Shown: positions 11,100 through 21,264, counted from the first letter of the stretch. The stretch: DNA of 64,000 bases from Acanthosepion lycidas (GCA_963932145.1 OZ010588.1:101553512-101617511), one strand, 5' to 3'. Made by a program: numbers and translations. The notes: generated from the letters alone by a model not told the origin.

Positions 11100-11750
11100 T
11101 GTGTTCAACTGTTTCTTTACTGACTATGCCTGTTCTTCGCCGAAACATATCAATTTAAACATTTTAAAAGTTATCTTCTATATTTGCCATTTGATTTGAT
11201 AAAATAATAAATATTTATCGTATCATATAAATGTCAATATGTTTACCGGATTTGGCGTCCATGACAAATGACCTTCACACCCCTGATATGTACGGTGTAT
11301 TAATCGTTGTCGCTTCCCGCAAATGTTTTAGACTAAAAGAAAATGAAAAAAAAAAAAAGAAATTTTCATCTCTTGACATCAGTAGTGTACGATTCTTTCA
11401 CTGAAGCCACATTAGACATTTTCTCAAAACGGAGATCTTCAAATAGATATTCTAATTGTGCTGAGAACTGATCAGCATTATTTGACATTGGTTGGTATTT
11501 CACGCCTATTGATTGGCTGATTAGATGACTGATGAATTTAACAATATATCCGCTCTTGTAATGGTGAATGTAAGAGTTCCAGAACAAAATCAATGAAGTA
11601 ATAAACATTGAAATAGGCTTGGTTTACAATAGAAACGAAAAAGTTCGCCAAATATCAAATTTAAGCCAGAATCAAAAACGGGGAGACCTACCTCTGATAG
11701 CCAATAGATTCAAATAGACGGACATATAAGTAAAAACATAGGTCAAGTTT
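11100..11750. other. Stretch without recognised genes
   Basis: Short open frames only; no family motif seen. Confidence 0.5.
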
Positions 11751-11754
11751 ACAC

Positions 11755-12010
11755 TAGATTCAAAAGGCCACACCAATTTACAGATGAAATGGATAGATGT
11801 AACCGTATGTTCTGTACTTAAAGTTTCTTCTGTCACACTTCTCGCTTCTGGAATTCTCTTCCGAGTTCTTGCTTCCCAGACAATTTTGAATCTCCTGTTT
11901 TTTTTTCCTGTTCTTTCATTGTTTCTCTATCATTGATAGGATTTTTTCTCTAATATGATCTAACCCTTTTCGTCTAAGAAGATTTATTGCCTTACTAGAA
12001 GTGAAATCAT
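11755..12010 (+). repeat. LINE 3' end remnant (CR1-like)
   Basis: Shares TGGATAGATGTAACCGTA, CTTCTGTCACACTTCTCGCT and the end block TTTATTGCCTTACTAGAAGTG with the 3' ends at 46.5-48.2 kb. It corresponds to the last codons of a reverse transcriptase (RTFCLWNSLP-like) plus 3' UTR. Confidence 0.6.
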
Positions 12011-12018
12011 TAAATAAA

Positions 12019-12019
<1 letters not shown>

Positions 12020-12048
<29 letters not shown>
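12020..12048. repeat. (AT)n microsatellite
   Basis: AT run ending exactly where a Tc1 terminal repeat begins. Confidence 0.9.
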
Positions 12049-12049
<1 letters not shown>

Positions 12050-12052
<3 letters not shown>

Positions 12053-12162
12053 TGCGTGCCAAATTATTATCGAGATAACTTTTTTCTAATATTTCAAAAA
12101 CTGTCCAATCAATTCCCACAAAAGTTTCACACAATGTTGGCAACACTGACCTGCGCAATCAC
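12050..12162 (+). repeat. Solo terminal inverted repeat of the 12.6-kb Tc1 family
   Basis: Nearly identical to the outer 113 bp of the TIR at 12615, starting CACTGCGTGCCAAATT and preceded by TA. No transposase or second TIR accompanies it. Confidence 0.85.
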
Positions 12163-12530
12163 CGACCTTCTTCAAGTAATTGGAATTTCTAACCGAACCC
12201 TGCATTTCGTCCACAGGGGAAGATTGTTCTAGTTCAACATCACTGGATCTAACCAAAGTCTTTATCCACTGGCCATGTGTACTTGAGGACATCTGTGTAT
12301 AAAGACGTTGGTCAGAACCAGTGACTAGACCCAAAGAGTTGTGAGTTCAATACTAGACCACAGCAGTGGTGAACCAAAACATAGAGAGTTGAGTTAGGGA
12401 GAACTAACTGAGGCATCCACAAGGACATGGCACTAGAACAATCTATCCATACCCCGTGGACGAAATAAAGGGTTCAGTTCGAAATTCCAATCACCTGAAG
12501 AAAGACCGACCGTACAACGGCCGAAACGTT
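12163..12530 (+). repeat. Fold-back repeat with hammerhead-like core
   Basis: The segments near 12164-12240 and 12435-12505 are inverted copies of each other (landmarks AATTGGAATTTCTAACCGA and its complement, CATTTCGTCCAC/GTGGACGAAAT). The right arm ends with CTGAAGA and CCGAAACGTTG (12495-12530). The layout, two inverted ends with a short centre, is shared with the 9.7 and 50.9-51.9 kb repeats. Confidence 0.6.
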
Positions 12531-12821
12531 GTGAATATGGCAATCAATATGAGAATAACAGTCCGAATAATGTAAATAATGCAAATAACCATAATACCTC
12601 ATCTCAGATATATACACTGTGTGCCAAATTATTATCGAGATAACTATCTTTCTAATATTTCAAAAACTGTCCAATCAATTCCCACAAAATTTTCACACAA
12701 TGTTGGCAATACTGACCTGCACTGATCTACGCAATGGAAACAAACTGGCACCATATTAGTTATCAGCACGGTGATTTGCGTGTGCCAAATTATTAGAAAA
12801 GTGTAAGAATTTAGTGAAAAG

Positions 12822-13826
12822 ATGGGCCAGAAAAGCAGTTTAAGTGATGCTGAAAAGAAAACTATCACCTCAGAACTCTCAAAAGGTAAATCTACCCTAG
12901 AAATTTCTAAAATGATAAGGAGGTGTCATCAAACAGTGAAAAAGTTCACCACCGACCCTACACCCTACACCCTACACCCTACACCCTACGCAAAAGAGCA
13001 GATAAAGGTAAGCCGAGTGTTATTTCACGTCGTCTCATGCCATGAATTAAACGAGAGACCACGAATAACCCTGGACTTACTAGTCAAGACCTTTTCAGTT
13101 GCACTGGGGATCCTACTGCGTCTAAAAGTACTCGGTGTCGGTATCTGAGGGAAATAGCAACAACAGTCAAACTTGTATCGTAGCCTCCGTTGACGAGAAA
13201 TCACTTTCAAAATCGATTGAAATGGGCCGAGGACAATATGAAGATTGACTTCTCTAAAGTTTTGTTCACAGACGAAACTCGAGCAACACTTGATGGGCCA
13301 GATAGATGGTGCAAAGGCTGGGTAATGAATGGACAGAATCGCCATCAGCGTTTGAGACACCAACAAGTCAGTGGAGGCATAATGATCTGCGGTGGTATTA
13401 TTTGAAAAACATTAGTGGGCACATGGAGATTTCCAGATGGCGTCAAAATGACGGCTGATGTATACATAGCGTTTATGAAGGAGCATCTTGAACCGTGGAT
13501 GAAAAGGCAAAGAGTTGCCTTCAGGAGGGCCATTGTTTTTATGCAAGATAATGCTCCTTCACATACTGCTCACAAGACTACTGAATATTTGAAAGTTAGG
13601 CTTCGATGGACCTCGAAATATGGAGTGGCCAGCAAATTCTCCGGATTTGAACCCAATCGAAAACCTTTGGAGCATGATGAAGCGAAGACTGTACGCCAAC
13701 GGACGACAATTCAAGAGCAACGCTGAGTTGTGGAAAGCAATTCTTGGCATATCTCACAGCATTACAGCAGATGACATCCTACAATTAACAAATTCTATGG
13801 ATGGTCGACTTGTTCAAGTAATTTAG
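12822..13826 (+). pseudogene. Tc1-like transposase pseudogene (DDE)
   Basis: It starts with MGQKSSLSDAEKK and an HTH region (STLEISKMIRRCHQTVKK), then a tandem CCCTACA insertion, then degraded sequence. The catalytic domain is readable in pieces: LFTDETRATL (first Asp, near 13265), FMQDNAPSHTAH (second Asp, near 13540-13575), and WPANSPDLNPIENLW (Glu, near 13623-13667), the signature of Tc1 transposases. Stops near 13146 and 13403 and a frameshift near 13615 disrupt it. Length is close to the usual 340 residues. Function would be excision and TA-site integration of the element in which it lies. Confidence 0.88.
12955..12989. repeat. (CCCTACA)5 tandem repeat inside transposase
   Basis: Five ACCCTAC heptamers in a row. 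They sit between the HTH and catalytic domains of the Tc1 transposase and have no equivalent in the family. The unit resembles telomeric CCCTAA with an additional or changed base. Confidence 0.9.
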
Positions 13827-14191
13827 AAACAGAGAAAGAACATTCCCTATTAATTTGTTTAAAACTGTGCTTTTGTTTGTATCTGTTATTATTTGTTTGA
13901 TTATCTTATTTATTAGCTTCTTTTGATGATAAACATTCATGTGCAACATTAATAAACGTTTTGTTTGCTTAATTCTGGGAATTTTACTAAACCTTTCTAA
14001 TAATTTGGCACGCTCAAATCACCATGCTGATAACAAATATAAGTTTGTTTACATTGCGTAGATCAATACGAACATTTCAGTGATTGCGCAGATTAGTGTT
14101 GCCAACATTGTGTGAAAATTTTGTGGGAATTGATTGGACGATTTTTGAAATATTAGAAAAAAGTTATCTTAATAATAATTTGGCACGCAGT

Positions 14192-14193
<2 letters not shown>

Positions 14194-14257
<64 letters not shown>

Positions 14258-14260
14258 ATG
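14194..14260. repeat. (AT)n followed by (TG)n and (TATG)n
   Basis: Compound microsatellite immediately right of the Tc1 element. Confidence 0.9.
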
Positions 14261-14499
14261 TATGTATACCGGACGTAGCAAAAGTGTCCAAATCGTGTAA
14301 CAACAAAATTGTTCATTTGTTAGATCAACGTTTCAACCATTGTATCTTAGGAATGATTAAACATAACTTTGGAGAATTTTCCGAGGTTTTTATAACGCTA
14401 TTGAACTCTACGTTGAGTAATAAGCATGTACAATTAATCTCTAAGTTTAACAGAAGAATCGTGATGAAATTGATCATAAACGAATATGACATGTTCATC

Positions 14500-14653
14500 A
14501 TTAATTAGACAGGGTGTTTCATGCTAGTCTCAATCATCAGGCCTGTCGCCTTTAAGTGTTCACTTCTATGTTCACTTTCATATTTACACACGCTATATCT
14601 CTGATATTCAGCACTTTATTCCATAAATATGGCACACCTTAAGACTACATTTC

Positions 14654-14660
<7 letters not shown>
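14500..14660 (-). repeat. Second copy of the 9.6-kb fold-back family
   Basis: Inverted copy of 9575-9747, with CTGATGA and GAAAC (minus strand, 14516-14540) flanking a mini-stem. Only one arm is present. An (AT)n array (14657-14691) follows, as at the other copy. Confidence 0.7.
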
Positions 14661-14694
<34 letters not shown>

Positions 14695-14695
<1 letters not shown>

Positions 14696-15940
14696 CAGAA
14701 TCATCTTCATACTTATTTACGATGATTTTCGCCCTCTCTAACCTTCTAACCTTCTCTCGTGGAGTTTCAAGTACGATTTCATTTTCAACTGTTTTTTCAC
14801 TACTCTCTGAAACCCATTTCTCACATTATGCATTGACTTAGATCTTTTCTAATTAATCTCTTTAGATCTAAATTGAAATGATGATCACTTTTCCTGTTGT
14901 CAGCTCGTGATCTAGTCTTCTTTTCTATTGTTACGTCTTTTTAAGCATATTCACAGTTCTCTTGATGGTTCTTGATTGGCCAGTGAAGATGGGAGCCAGA
15001 GTATGAATATTCCTATCATTACTGAAGTCCTGAATGATCCTTTTTTTTTTCCTCACCATTTCTTGGTTGGGAAGACACAGGGGGTGACACAATACGATTT
15101 TAACCTTTTCTCTTTTTAGCTGAATATCTCAAACAGTTTTTCAGTGATTTTTATGACAAATGGAATTAAAATGGCTAATCGTCTTATCGGAAAATCTGGA
15201 AAAAATATCAATTAGTATATAAAAAAAAAAGATTTGCATCTACTATTCTGTTTTAATTTCTGTTTCCGTCTTAATTGGCTTTTTAATATTTTTTTTATTT
15301 TTTTTTTTTGTTTTTCTTCCGTTAATATGTCTTTTTTTTTCTATAATATTTCTATTTAAAAATTTTAAAAACTTTTATTTTTAAACCTCCTCTGTATTTT
15401 TTTTCCAGCACGTAAGTCTTACTTTGATGAAGATTTAACATGTTCAATTTAAGTCAAGGTCAGCTTATGTCTAGACGAATTTGGCGATTTTGTCATCGTT
15501 TTATTTGCATTTTAAGATCTTTACTCCTCCCCCTTCACAATTGATTCTTTCTATTTTCTCTTTCCTTTTTCTTTTCCTTTTCTTCTTTTTCTATCCTTTT
15601 TTGTATATCTTTATTCCCCATCTAATTTTAAATAGTTTTTAAATCATTTTTTTAAATATTTTAGTTGTTAATTTCCGGTCATTTTCCTCTGTTTGTTACA
15701 TAAGCATTTTTAATTCTCATTTTTCATAAAACTCCTTGAATTGATAATCCCCTTGGAAGGGCGATACGTCCATTCTTGTGGAGGAGTAATTTTCATCTAT
15801 CTGTAATTCATCTATACTCCGTAATAAATACATTGATATCTTCTCTGTGAATCAGTTTTAATATTTTATATTACTAGGATTCACTTGGATCTTAGTTAAA
15901 ACAGGAAACGGAATAACAGCATAAATTTCAAAATTTAGAC
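14695..15940. other. AT-rich stretch without recognised genes
   Basis: T-rich, poly-T and pyrimidine runs around 15050, 15290 and 15540-15600. No coding motif recognised. Confidence 0.55.
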
Positions 15941-16022
15941 AAAGGCACTAGAAGTAAAGAGTTAAAATAGAGTTTAGAAGGTATCGAAAACCCAGCCCTA
16001 AACGAGAAACAAGAGATAAACC

Positions 16023-16097
16023 CCTTCTTCTTCTTCTTCTTCTTCTTCTTCTTCTTCTTCTTCTTCTTCTTCTTCTTCTTCTTCTTCTTCTTCTTCT
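16023..16097. repeat. (CTT)n microsatellite
   Basis: 25 perfect CTT units. Confidence 0.97.
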
Positions 16098-16513
16098 CAG
16101 CATGTCTGTCTTCTTCAAGTTATATTTAAAAAAGAAAAATGGACGCAGTTGTGATGTCGGACACAACAATGTGATATCAAGGGATTATTCATGCGAGGCA
16201 TTTTATTACAAAACGACTGTAATTTCGACAAATATCTTATGGTGCACATTTTGAAAAAATATTCAGAATCTACCTATTTTCGACTCTTATAAGGATCGTG
16301 GACGGTTATTGAAACAATTTACTAACTTCTCTCTCGGGAGAACGAAAAGAATAAATGGAGATTTCTATTTGATTAATATTAAGCTGTTTGATTTATTTCT
16401 CTTAGTAACTAATCAACTAACGGAAAATTTTAAGATGAACAAGATCAATATTATATTAGGCACAATTCAGTTTCATGCCTTCACGCTGGCGGCGATTCAT
16501 TTGTTTTGAGTCA

Positions 16514-16860
16514 TTATTATTATCATTATTATTATTATCATTATTATTATTATTATTATTATTATCATTATTATTATTATTATCATTATCATTATTATTA
16601 TTATTATCATTATTATTATTATCATTATTATTATTATCATTATTATTATTATTATCATTATTATTATTATTATTATTATTATCATTATTATTATCATTAT
16701 TATTATTATCATTATTATTATTATCATTATTATTATTATCATTATTATTATTATTATTATCATTATTATCATTATTATTATTATCATTATTATTATTATT
16801 ATTATCATTATTATTATTATCATTATTATTATTATCATTATTATTATTATTATTATTATT
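16514..16860. repeat. (ATT)n/(ATC)n trinucleotide array
   Basis: About 345 bp of ATT with ATC interspersed every 3-8 units. All frames stay open (poly-Asn/Asp, poly-Leu/Ser, poly-Tyr/His), which is a property of the repeat and not evidence for coding. Confidence 0.97.
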
Positions 16861-16899
16861 TGAAATCATTTGGAAGAGTTACATCAATTCGTTAGTTTA

Positions 16900-16979
16900 T
16901 TAGGTTGTTGCAAAAATAATGTCGTTTTCTCACATAGTAATATATGTGAGAAAACGACATTATTTTTGCACCAACCTAA
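16900..16979. mobile_element. 80-bp palindromic MITE (mariner-derived, MADE1-like)
   Basis: An almost perfect inverted repeat of 80 bp starting TTAGGTTGTTGCAAAAATAA and ending with GCACCAACCTAA, flanked by TA on both sides (16898-16899, 16980-16981). The ends match what I recall of primate Hsmar1/MADE1 termini (TTAGGTTGGTGCAAAA), also an 80-bp palindrome. Related copies lie at 20065-20165 and 53292-53375. Confidence 0.9.
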
Positions 16980-17149
16980 TATTATTATAATTATTATTTT
17001 CATCATTATATTTTGATTTCTGTTTGAAATTGGATGGTCTAGAGTTTCCTGATATTTGTCAAAGAGCCTGCATTTTGGAGCCACACTATTATGTATGTTA
17101 TTTTTTTCTGAAAGTTTCCAGTGAAAAGTATCTGGTGTTGCGCTGCAAG

Positions 17150-17412
17150 AATGAAGCCCTTCGTTTTAGCCTTTAATCCAGATGCTCGTAAATATCGATG
17201 AGTGGTAACTGTATCAACATCGGTTTTATTAGCCTCGTTCTGGATATTTAGTCATGCAGAGGTTTATCTTGTCAGCGTTGTTTCATCTGTTCTGAAGCTT
17301 TATCCTTGGCTTTCTTTTTCATATTTTTTGTTGCAACAATTGGTTCTTGGCTTCTGTTTTGGTTTGCTACAGAATCTATTAAATGTAAATCTCGTTGCTT
17401 TCTTTCATGATT
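17150..17412 (-). repeat. Dispersed repeat homologous to 54.4 kb
   Basis: The minus strand aligns with 54435-54665 (+), sharing CGAGATTTACATTTA, ATAGATTCTGTAG, AGAACCAATTGTTG-like and CCAGAACGAGGCTAATAAA blocks. After this the minus strand reads DTVTTHRYLRASGLKAKT, reminiscent of the second HTH of Tc1-type transposases, so it may be a Tc1 relic. Not certain. Confidence 0.5.
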
Positions 17413-17565
17413 GAATTTTTTTTTTCTTTCTGCTTTCACGTTCTTTGACTAATTGTATCATCCAGTAATTTGTGGTTCTTATGTATGTTAGTAAGCCAAT
17501 AGTTGTTGGATCGCATGAAATTTCCAACTGAATAAGACCTCTTCCACGTTCTTTACCGGGTACGT

Positions 17566-17875
17566 AGATGAGGCACGGTAGAATAATGGATAGAGTCTCA
17601 GATTGAGGAATCGGAGAGCCGAGTTCGAATTCCAGTCAAATCAATTACATTCACTTAAGTGCTAATACCTTTGGGAATGGTATGAATCCTCCTCTTCTCA
17701 CCCTGCCATATATAGATAAATAGCAAGATGGCAACTGGTTTACCGCAGAAAGAAATAGCAACCTAGTGCAGGAAAAAAAAGTCTGCCTCGTCATTCATGT
17801 ATGGAAAGATCGCCTAAGCGTGTATCACGTATGGCACACAACTAGCTTACTGATAGACGTTCTACATCAACCTTT
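17566..17875 (+). mobile_element. tRNA-derived SINE, copy A
   Basis: Head with a pol III B box GAGTTCGAATTCC (17621-17633) followed by the family body (TTCACTTAAGTGCTAATACC, CTCTTCTC, GGCAACTGGTTTACCGCAG, TCTGCCTCGTC) and the 3' end ending ACTGATAGACG. Several more copies in the window confirm a family. The conserved hairpin CATGTATCGAAAGATACATG of other copies is damaged here. Confidence 0.8.
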
Positions 17876-17879
17876 GGAT

Positions 17880-18655
17880 GATGTATGTTATACTTACAAA
17901 GAAACATTCTTGTCTTAGAATTTATTCGTTTGATGTCATTTAGAGTCCAGTTCAAGATGCTGAATCTATATTAAACCACTGTGATGGCAAAGCTGTTCAT
18001 GGCCATAATTCTGTTCGGCGAATTCAATTCAGATTTTAATATCAGTCGCAAATTTCTATAGTAATCTTTCCGCACTAATTCCTTCCTTCCGTCATTCATT
18101 CATTATTATTATTGTTTTTGTTGTTGTGCGTTAAATAAGGTTAATCCCCCGGTCCCCCCTCTTTTCAATCAATGCTTTACCCTTTCTCCTTCTTTTCATC
18201 TTGTTAGAAAATCGAGAAAGAAGCATAAATATATAAACAAAGCGACTAAAAAAGGTGAAAGAAATAAAAATTCTTGTTCACATATTTATGTTTTGTCCTC
18301 AATTAAGCGCCGAAGATTGACAAATGATAATTTTTTTTGTTTTCATTTCTTTTTCTTTTTGTTATATTTTTCGATTCAAGATTTTACAGTGAGTAACTCC
18401 AAGAAGGCAGAATACACAGTTGTTAGCACAAGGGACAACCCAGCATAGAAATTACAAAATGAAGACACCAAAATGAAAAAATAAAAACGCAACAATTTAA
18501 ATATTAGCGAATTTTTTAACAAGGGACGGAAAATGCGACAGAGAAATCTGAGGGCAAATTTCGATAGATGATTTCTAAATGCTAAGAAAAGTATTAAAAT
18601 ACATCAAAAATCATTATAAAAAGAAAGAAAATAGTACTGAATTTTTATGTAATAT
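17880..18655. other. Stretch without recognised genes
   Basis: AT-rich; no coding motif recognised. Confidence 0.5.
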
Positions 18656-18659
18656 CAGT

Positions 18660-19045
18660 TCTCATATAGAGCAGCGAATGCAGGACAATTAGAGACGAAA
18701 AGGGGAATTGAAACAACAGAAATGTGGTTCTACAGAAGGATGCTGAGAATACTAAGGACCGAAAATGTAAACAAAATGCAAAACATGATTTATACTTAAG
18801 ATCAGAAAGTCTATTGAAGTTTCAAGGGCACATAGTGAAGAAAAAGGACTTGAAAAATTTGATGGGACTGATAGGCAAGCGGACAGAGGAAAATTTAGCA
18901 TAGCGTCCCTAACGAGCTTGTATACATGGATGGCAGAACATTGTTTAGGAGAGATAGCAAAAAGACAAAATTCATGAAGAGCTACAAAGGAGAGGCAAAT
19001 TGTAGAGAGACATGATGGCCAACGTCTTAAAGGGCCACGGCACAT
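18660..19045 (+). pseudogene. RTE-like LINE C-terminal remnant
   Basis: The plus strand reads EMWFYRRMLRILRTENV, then in shifted frames KFQGHIVKKKDLKNLMG-like sequence and an end block MMANVLKGHGT. This is the C-terminus of the RTE-type reverse transcriptase also found at 5.8-6.7 and 59.9 kb. Several stops; inactive. Confidence 0.7.
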
Positions 19046-19094
19046 CGAGAATATTTGTTACGTATCTTTGCTCTTCCTTTTTTTATATAAATAT

Positions 19095-19410
19095 ATTGTG
19101 CACAGGGTGTTCCTAAAGGCTAGACACACAGGCAAAAAGGTTATATCTACAAGAAATTAAATTTTCAACATTTTATTGAATTGGAATATTAACAAATAAC
19201 ATCTTCAATACGATTTCTATCATTTGTGATGCAAAGTTTGATGCCATTTGCAAGACTCACATGAACTCGACGCAATAATTCAAAATTGCCGTCAATTGGA
19301 GCACATTCACTCTTTATGAGTTCAATCACCTATGTTGCGTCTGTGATTTTACTTGCGTACACCTCCTTTAACATACCCCAGAAAAAGAAGTCAATTCTCT
19401 CTTCTTTCGA
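19095..19410 (-). mobile_element. Tc1/mariner 3' end fragment
   Basis: The left end is a terminal repeat preceded by CA, beginning CAGGGTGTTCCTAAAGGC. Minus-strand translation of 19380-19200 gives DFFFWGMLKEVYASKI and LRRVHVSLANGIKLCI, the C-terminus of a DDE transposase after its third catalytic residue. The upstream part is missing. Confidence 0.7.
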
Positions 19411-19712
19411 CAAAACCATGTTAATCTGTAGAGGTAAAACAATATAGCTAATAACATTCCCTAAGTATCCAGATTTTACTGATATACCCAAAATATATTA
19501 CATGATTATATTTTTCAAAAGTCTGTTTCTAAAGCCATATTAACATTTTTATCCCGACAGATTATTTAAAAATAAAACTCTTTGATAGGAACATGGAAGA
19601 TGTCTGTGGAGATTTGGCAATTTATCAAGTCGTTCGAAAAATAACGTCCGACTTTAGACTCAATTCTTATTCCTGAATTAATATCTTTGAATGGTGTTTA
19701 AATATGTCAATA

Positions 19713-19990
19713 TCAGTCAGTTATGAGTTTACGTGATACACGCTTAAACGATCATGTATCTTTCGATACATGACTGACGAGGCAGATTTTTCCCCGCAGT
19801 AAGTTGCTATTTCTTTCTACGGGAGACAAGTTGCCATCCAAGGCAGCCCGGTCTGGCTTGATATTTACCCAAAGCTGGGGTGGGGGAGAAGAAGAGGATT
19901 CATACCTTTCCCAAGGATATTAGCACGTAAGTAAATATAATGGATTCAACTGGAATTCGAACTCGGTTCTCCGATTCCTCAATCTATCCC
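19713..19990 (-). mobile_element. tRNA-derived SINE, copy B
   Basis: Minus-strand copy: 3' end at 19713, hairpin CATGTATCTTTCGATACATG near 19753-19772, B box complement GGAATTCGAACTCGG near 19951-19965. Followed on its 5' side by (TATC)n-like DNA. Confidence 0.8.
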
Positions 19991-20064
19991 AATCTATTCA
20001 TTATTTATCTTTCTATTTCAATCTGATCATAATCTATCTATCTCTCTATCTATCTATCTATCTA

Positions 20065-20165
20065 TTAGATTGGTGCAAAAATAATGACGTAATAATGTCG
20101 TTTTTTGACGTTAGAAAATACGTCAAAAAACGACATTATATGTCATTATTTTTGCACCAAACTAA
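20065..20165. mobile_element. 101-bp palindromic MITE, variant of the 80-bp family
   Basis: Inverted repeat with TTAGATTGGTGCAAAAATAA at one end and the complement at the other, flanked by TA (20063-20064, 20166-20167). Longer arms than the 80-bp type, with an internal TTTTTTGACG/CGTCAAAAAA stem. It sits inside a (TATC)n array. Confidence 0.88.
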
Positions 20166-20211
20166 TATCTATCTATTTCAATCTGTTCATTATCTATCTC
20201 TCTATATATCT

Positions 20212-20485
20212 CATCAGTCAAACAGTTATGTGTCATACGTGATACACACTTAGGAGATTATGTATCTTTCGATACATGACTGACGAGGCAATTTTTTTCC
20301 CGCAGGAAGTTGCTATGACTTTCTACGCTAGACCAATTACCAACCAAAGCAACCCGGTCAGGCCTGCTATTTATCCATAGCTGGGTGGGGAGAAGAAGAG
20401 TATTGATACCTTTTCCAATGATATTAGCACGTAAGTGAATGTAATATATTCGACTGGAATTCGAACTCGTCTCTCCGATTCCTCA
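20212..20485 (-). mobile_element. tRNA-derived SINE, copy C
   Basis: Minus-strand copy with 3' end TCTCATCAGTC at the left, the ATGTATCTTTCGATACAT hairpin, and the B-box complement GGAATTCGAACTCG near 20456. Its (TATC)n surroundings match the expected tail of the family. Confidence 0.8.
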
Positions 20486-20494
20486 GTTTATTTC

Positions 20495-20536
20495 AATCTT
20501 TTCATTATTTATTTATTTATTTATTTATTTATCTAT

Positions 20537-20582
<46 letters not shown>

Positions 20583-20620
20583 CAATCTGTTCATAATTAT
20601 CTATCTATCTCAATCTGTTC

Positions 20621-20651
<31 letters not shown>

Positions 20652-20693
20652 CAATCTTTTCATTATCTATGTATCTATTTTAATCTGATCATA

Positions 20694-20725
<32 letters not shown>

Positions 20726-20885
20726 CAATCTGTTCATAATTATCTACCTATCTCAATCTTTTCATTATCTATGTATCTATTTCAATCTGATCATAATCTA
20801 TCTATCTATCTATCTCAATCTGTTCATAATTATCTACCTATCTCAATCTTTTCATTATCTATGTATCTATTTCAATGTGATCATA

Positions 20886-20959
<74 letters not shown>

Positions 20960-20965
20960 TTCAAT
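20495..20965. repeat. (TATC)n array with higher-order structure
   Basis: Tetranucleotide array in which a longer unit (CTCAATCTGTTCATAATTAT, then CAATCTTTTCATTATC, then CAATCTGATCATAATC) recurs starting at 20581, 20725 and 20814. It lies between two minus-strand SINEs and likely derives from their GATA tails. Confidence 0.85.
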
Positions 20966-20994
20966 CTGTTCATTAACTATCTATCTCTCTATCT

Positions 20995-21258
20995 CATCAG
21001 TCAGTCAGTTATGCGTCATGCGTGATACATGCTTAGGTGATTGACGAAGCAGATTTTTTCCCGCAGTAAGTTACTATCTCTTTCTACGGTAGACCAGCTG
21101 CCAACCAAGGCAACCCGCCTGACCTGCTATTTACCCATAGCTGGGTGGGGAGAAGAAGAGCATTTATAACTTTCCCAAGGATATTAGCACGTAAGTGAAT
21201 CTAATGTATTCGACTGGAATTCGAACCTGGCTCTCCGATTCCTCAATCGGAGCCGCTT
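20995..21258 (-). mobile_element. tRNA-derived SINE, copy D
   Basis: Minus-strand copy from ATCAGTCAGTCAGTTATG (3' end) to CTCCGATTCCTCAATC (5' head), B-box complement near 21217. The hairpin arm is deleted (CTTAGGTGATTGACGA). It adjoins the mariner relic to its right. Confidence 0.8.
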
Positions 21259-21264
21259 ATATTA

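Larger units (their letters stand above)
12615..14192 (+). mobile_element. Tc1-like transposon with long IR/DR termini
   Basis: A 1,578-bp element flanked by TA (12613-12614, 14193-14194). The terminal inverted repeats are about 180-190 bp (12615-12795 and 13998-14192), and each holds the motif GTGCCAAATTATTA at its outer and inner end (12621, 12782; complements at 13998 and 14173). Such paired direct repeats inside long inverted repeats are the IR/DR arrangement known from Sleeping Beauty-type Tc1 elements. The transposase is decayed. The right end lies against (TA)n, consistent with insertion into TA-rich DNA. Confidence 0.9.

Noticed and set aside
16456..16903. Long open frames of poly-Asn/Asp, poly-Ile/Met, poly-Leu/Ser and poly-Tyr/His
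   Set aside because: They are translations of one (ATT/ATC)n array in different frames; no coding signal beyond the repeat.
20212..20260. CTGATGA at the 3' end of the GATA-tailed SINEs as a hammerhead core
   Set aside because: No GAAA at a compatible distance on the correct strand; the GAAA in this SINE is a hairpin loop upstream of it.
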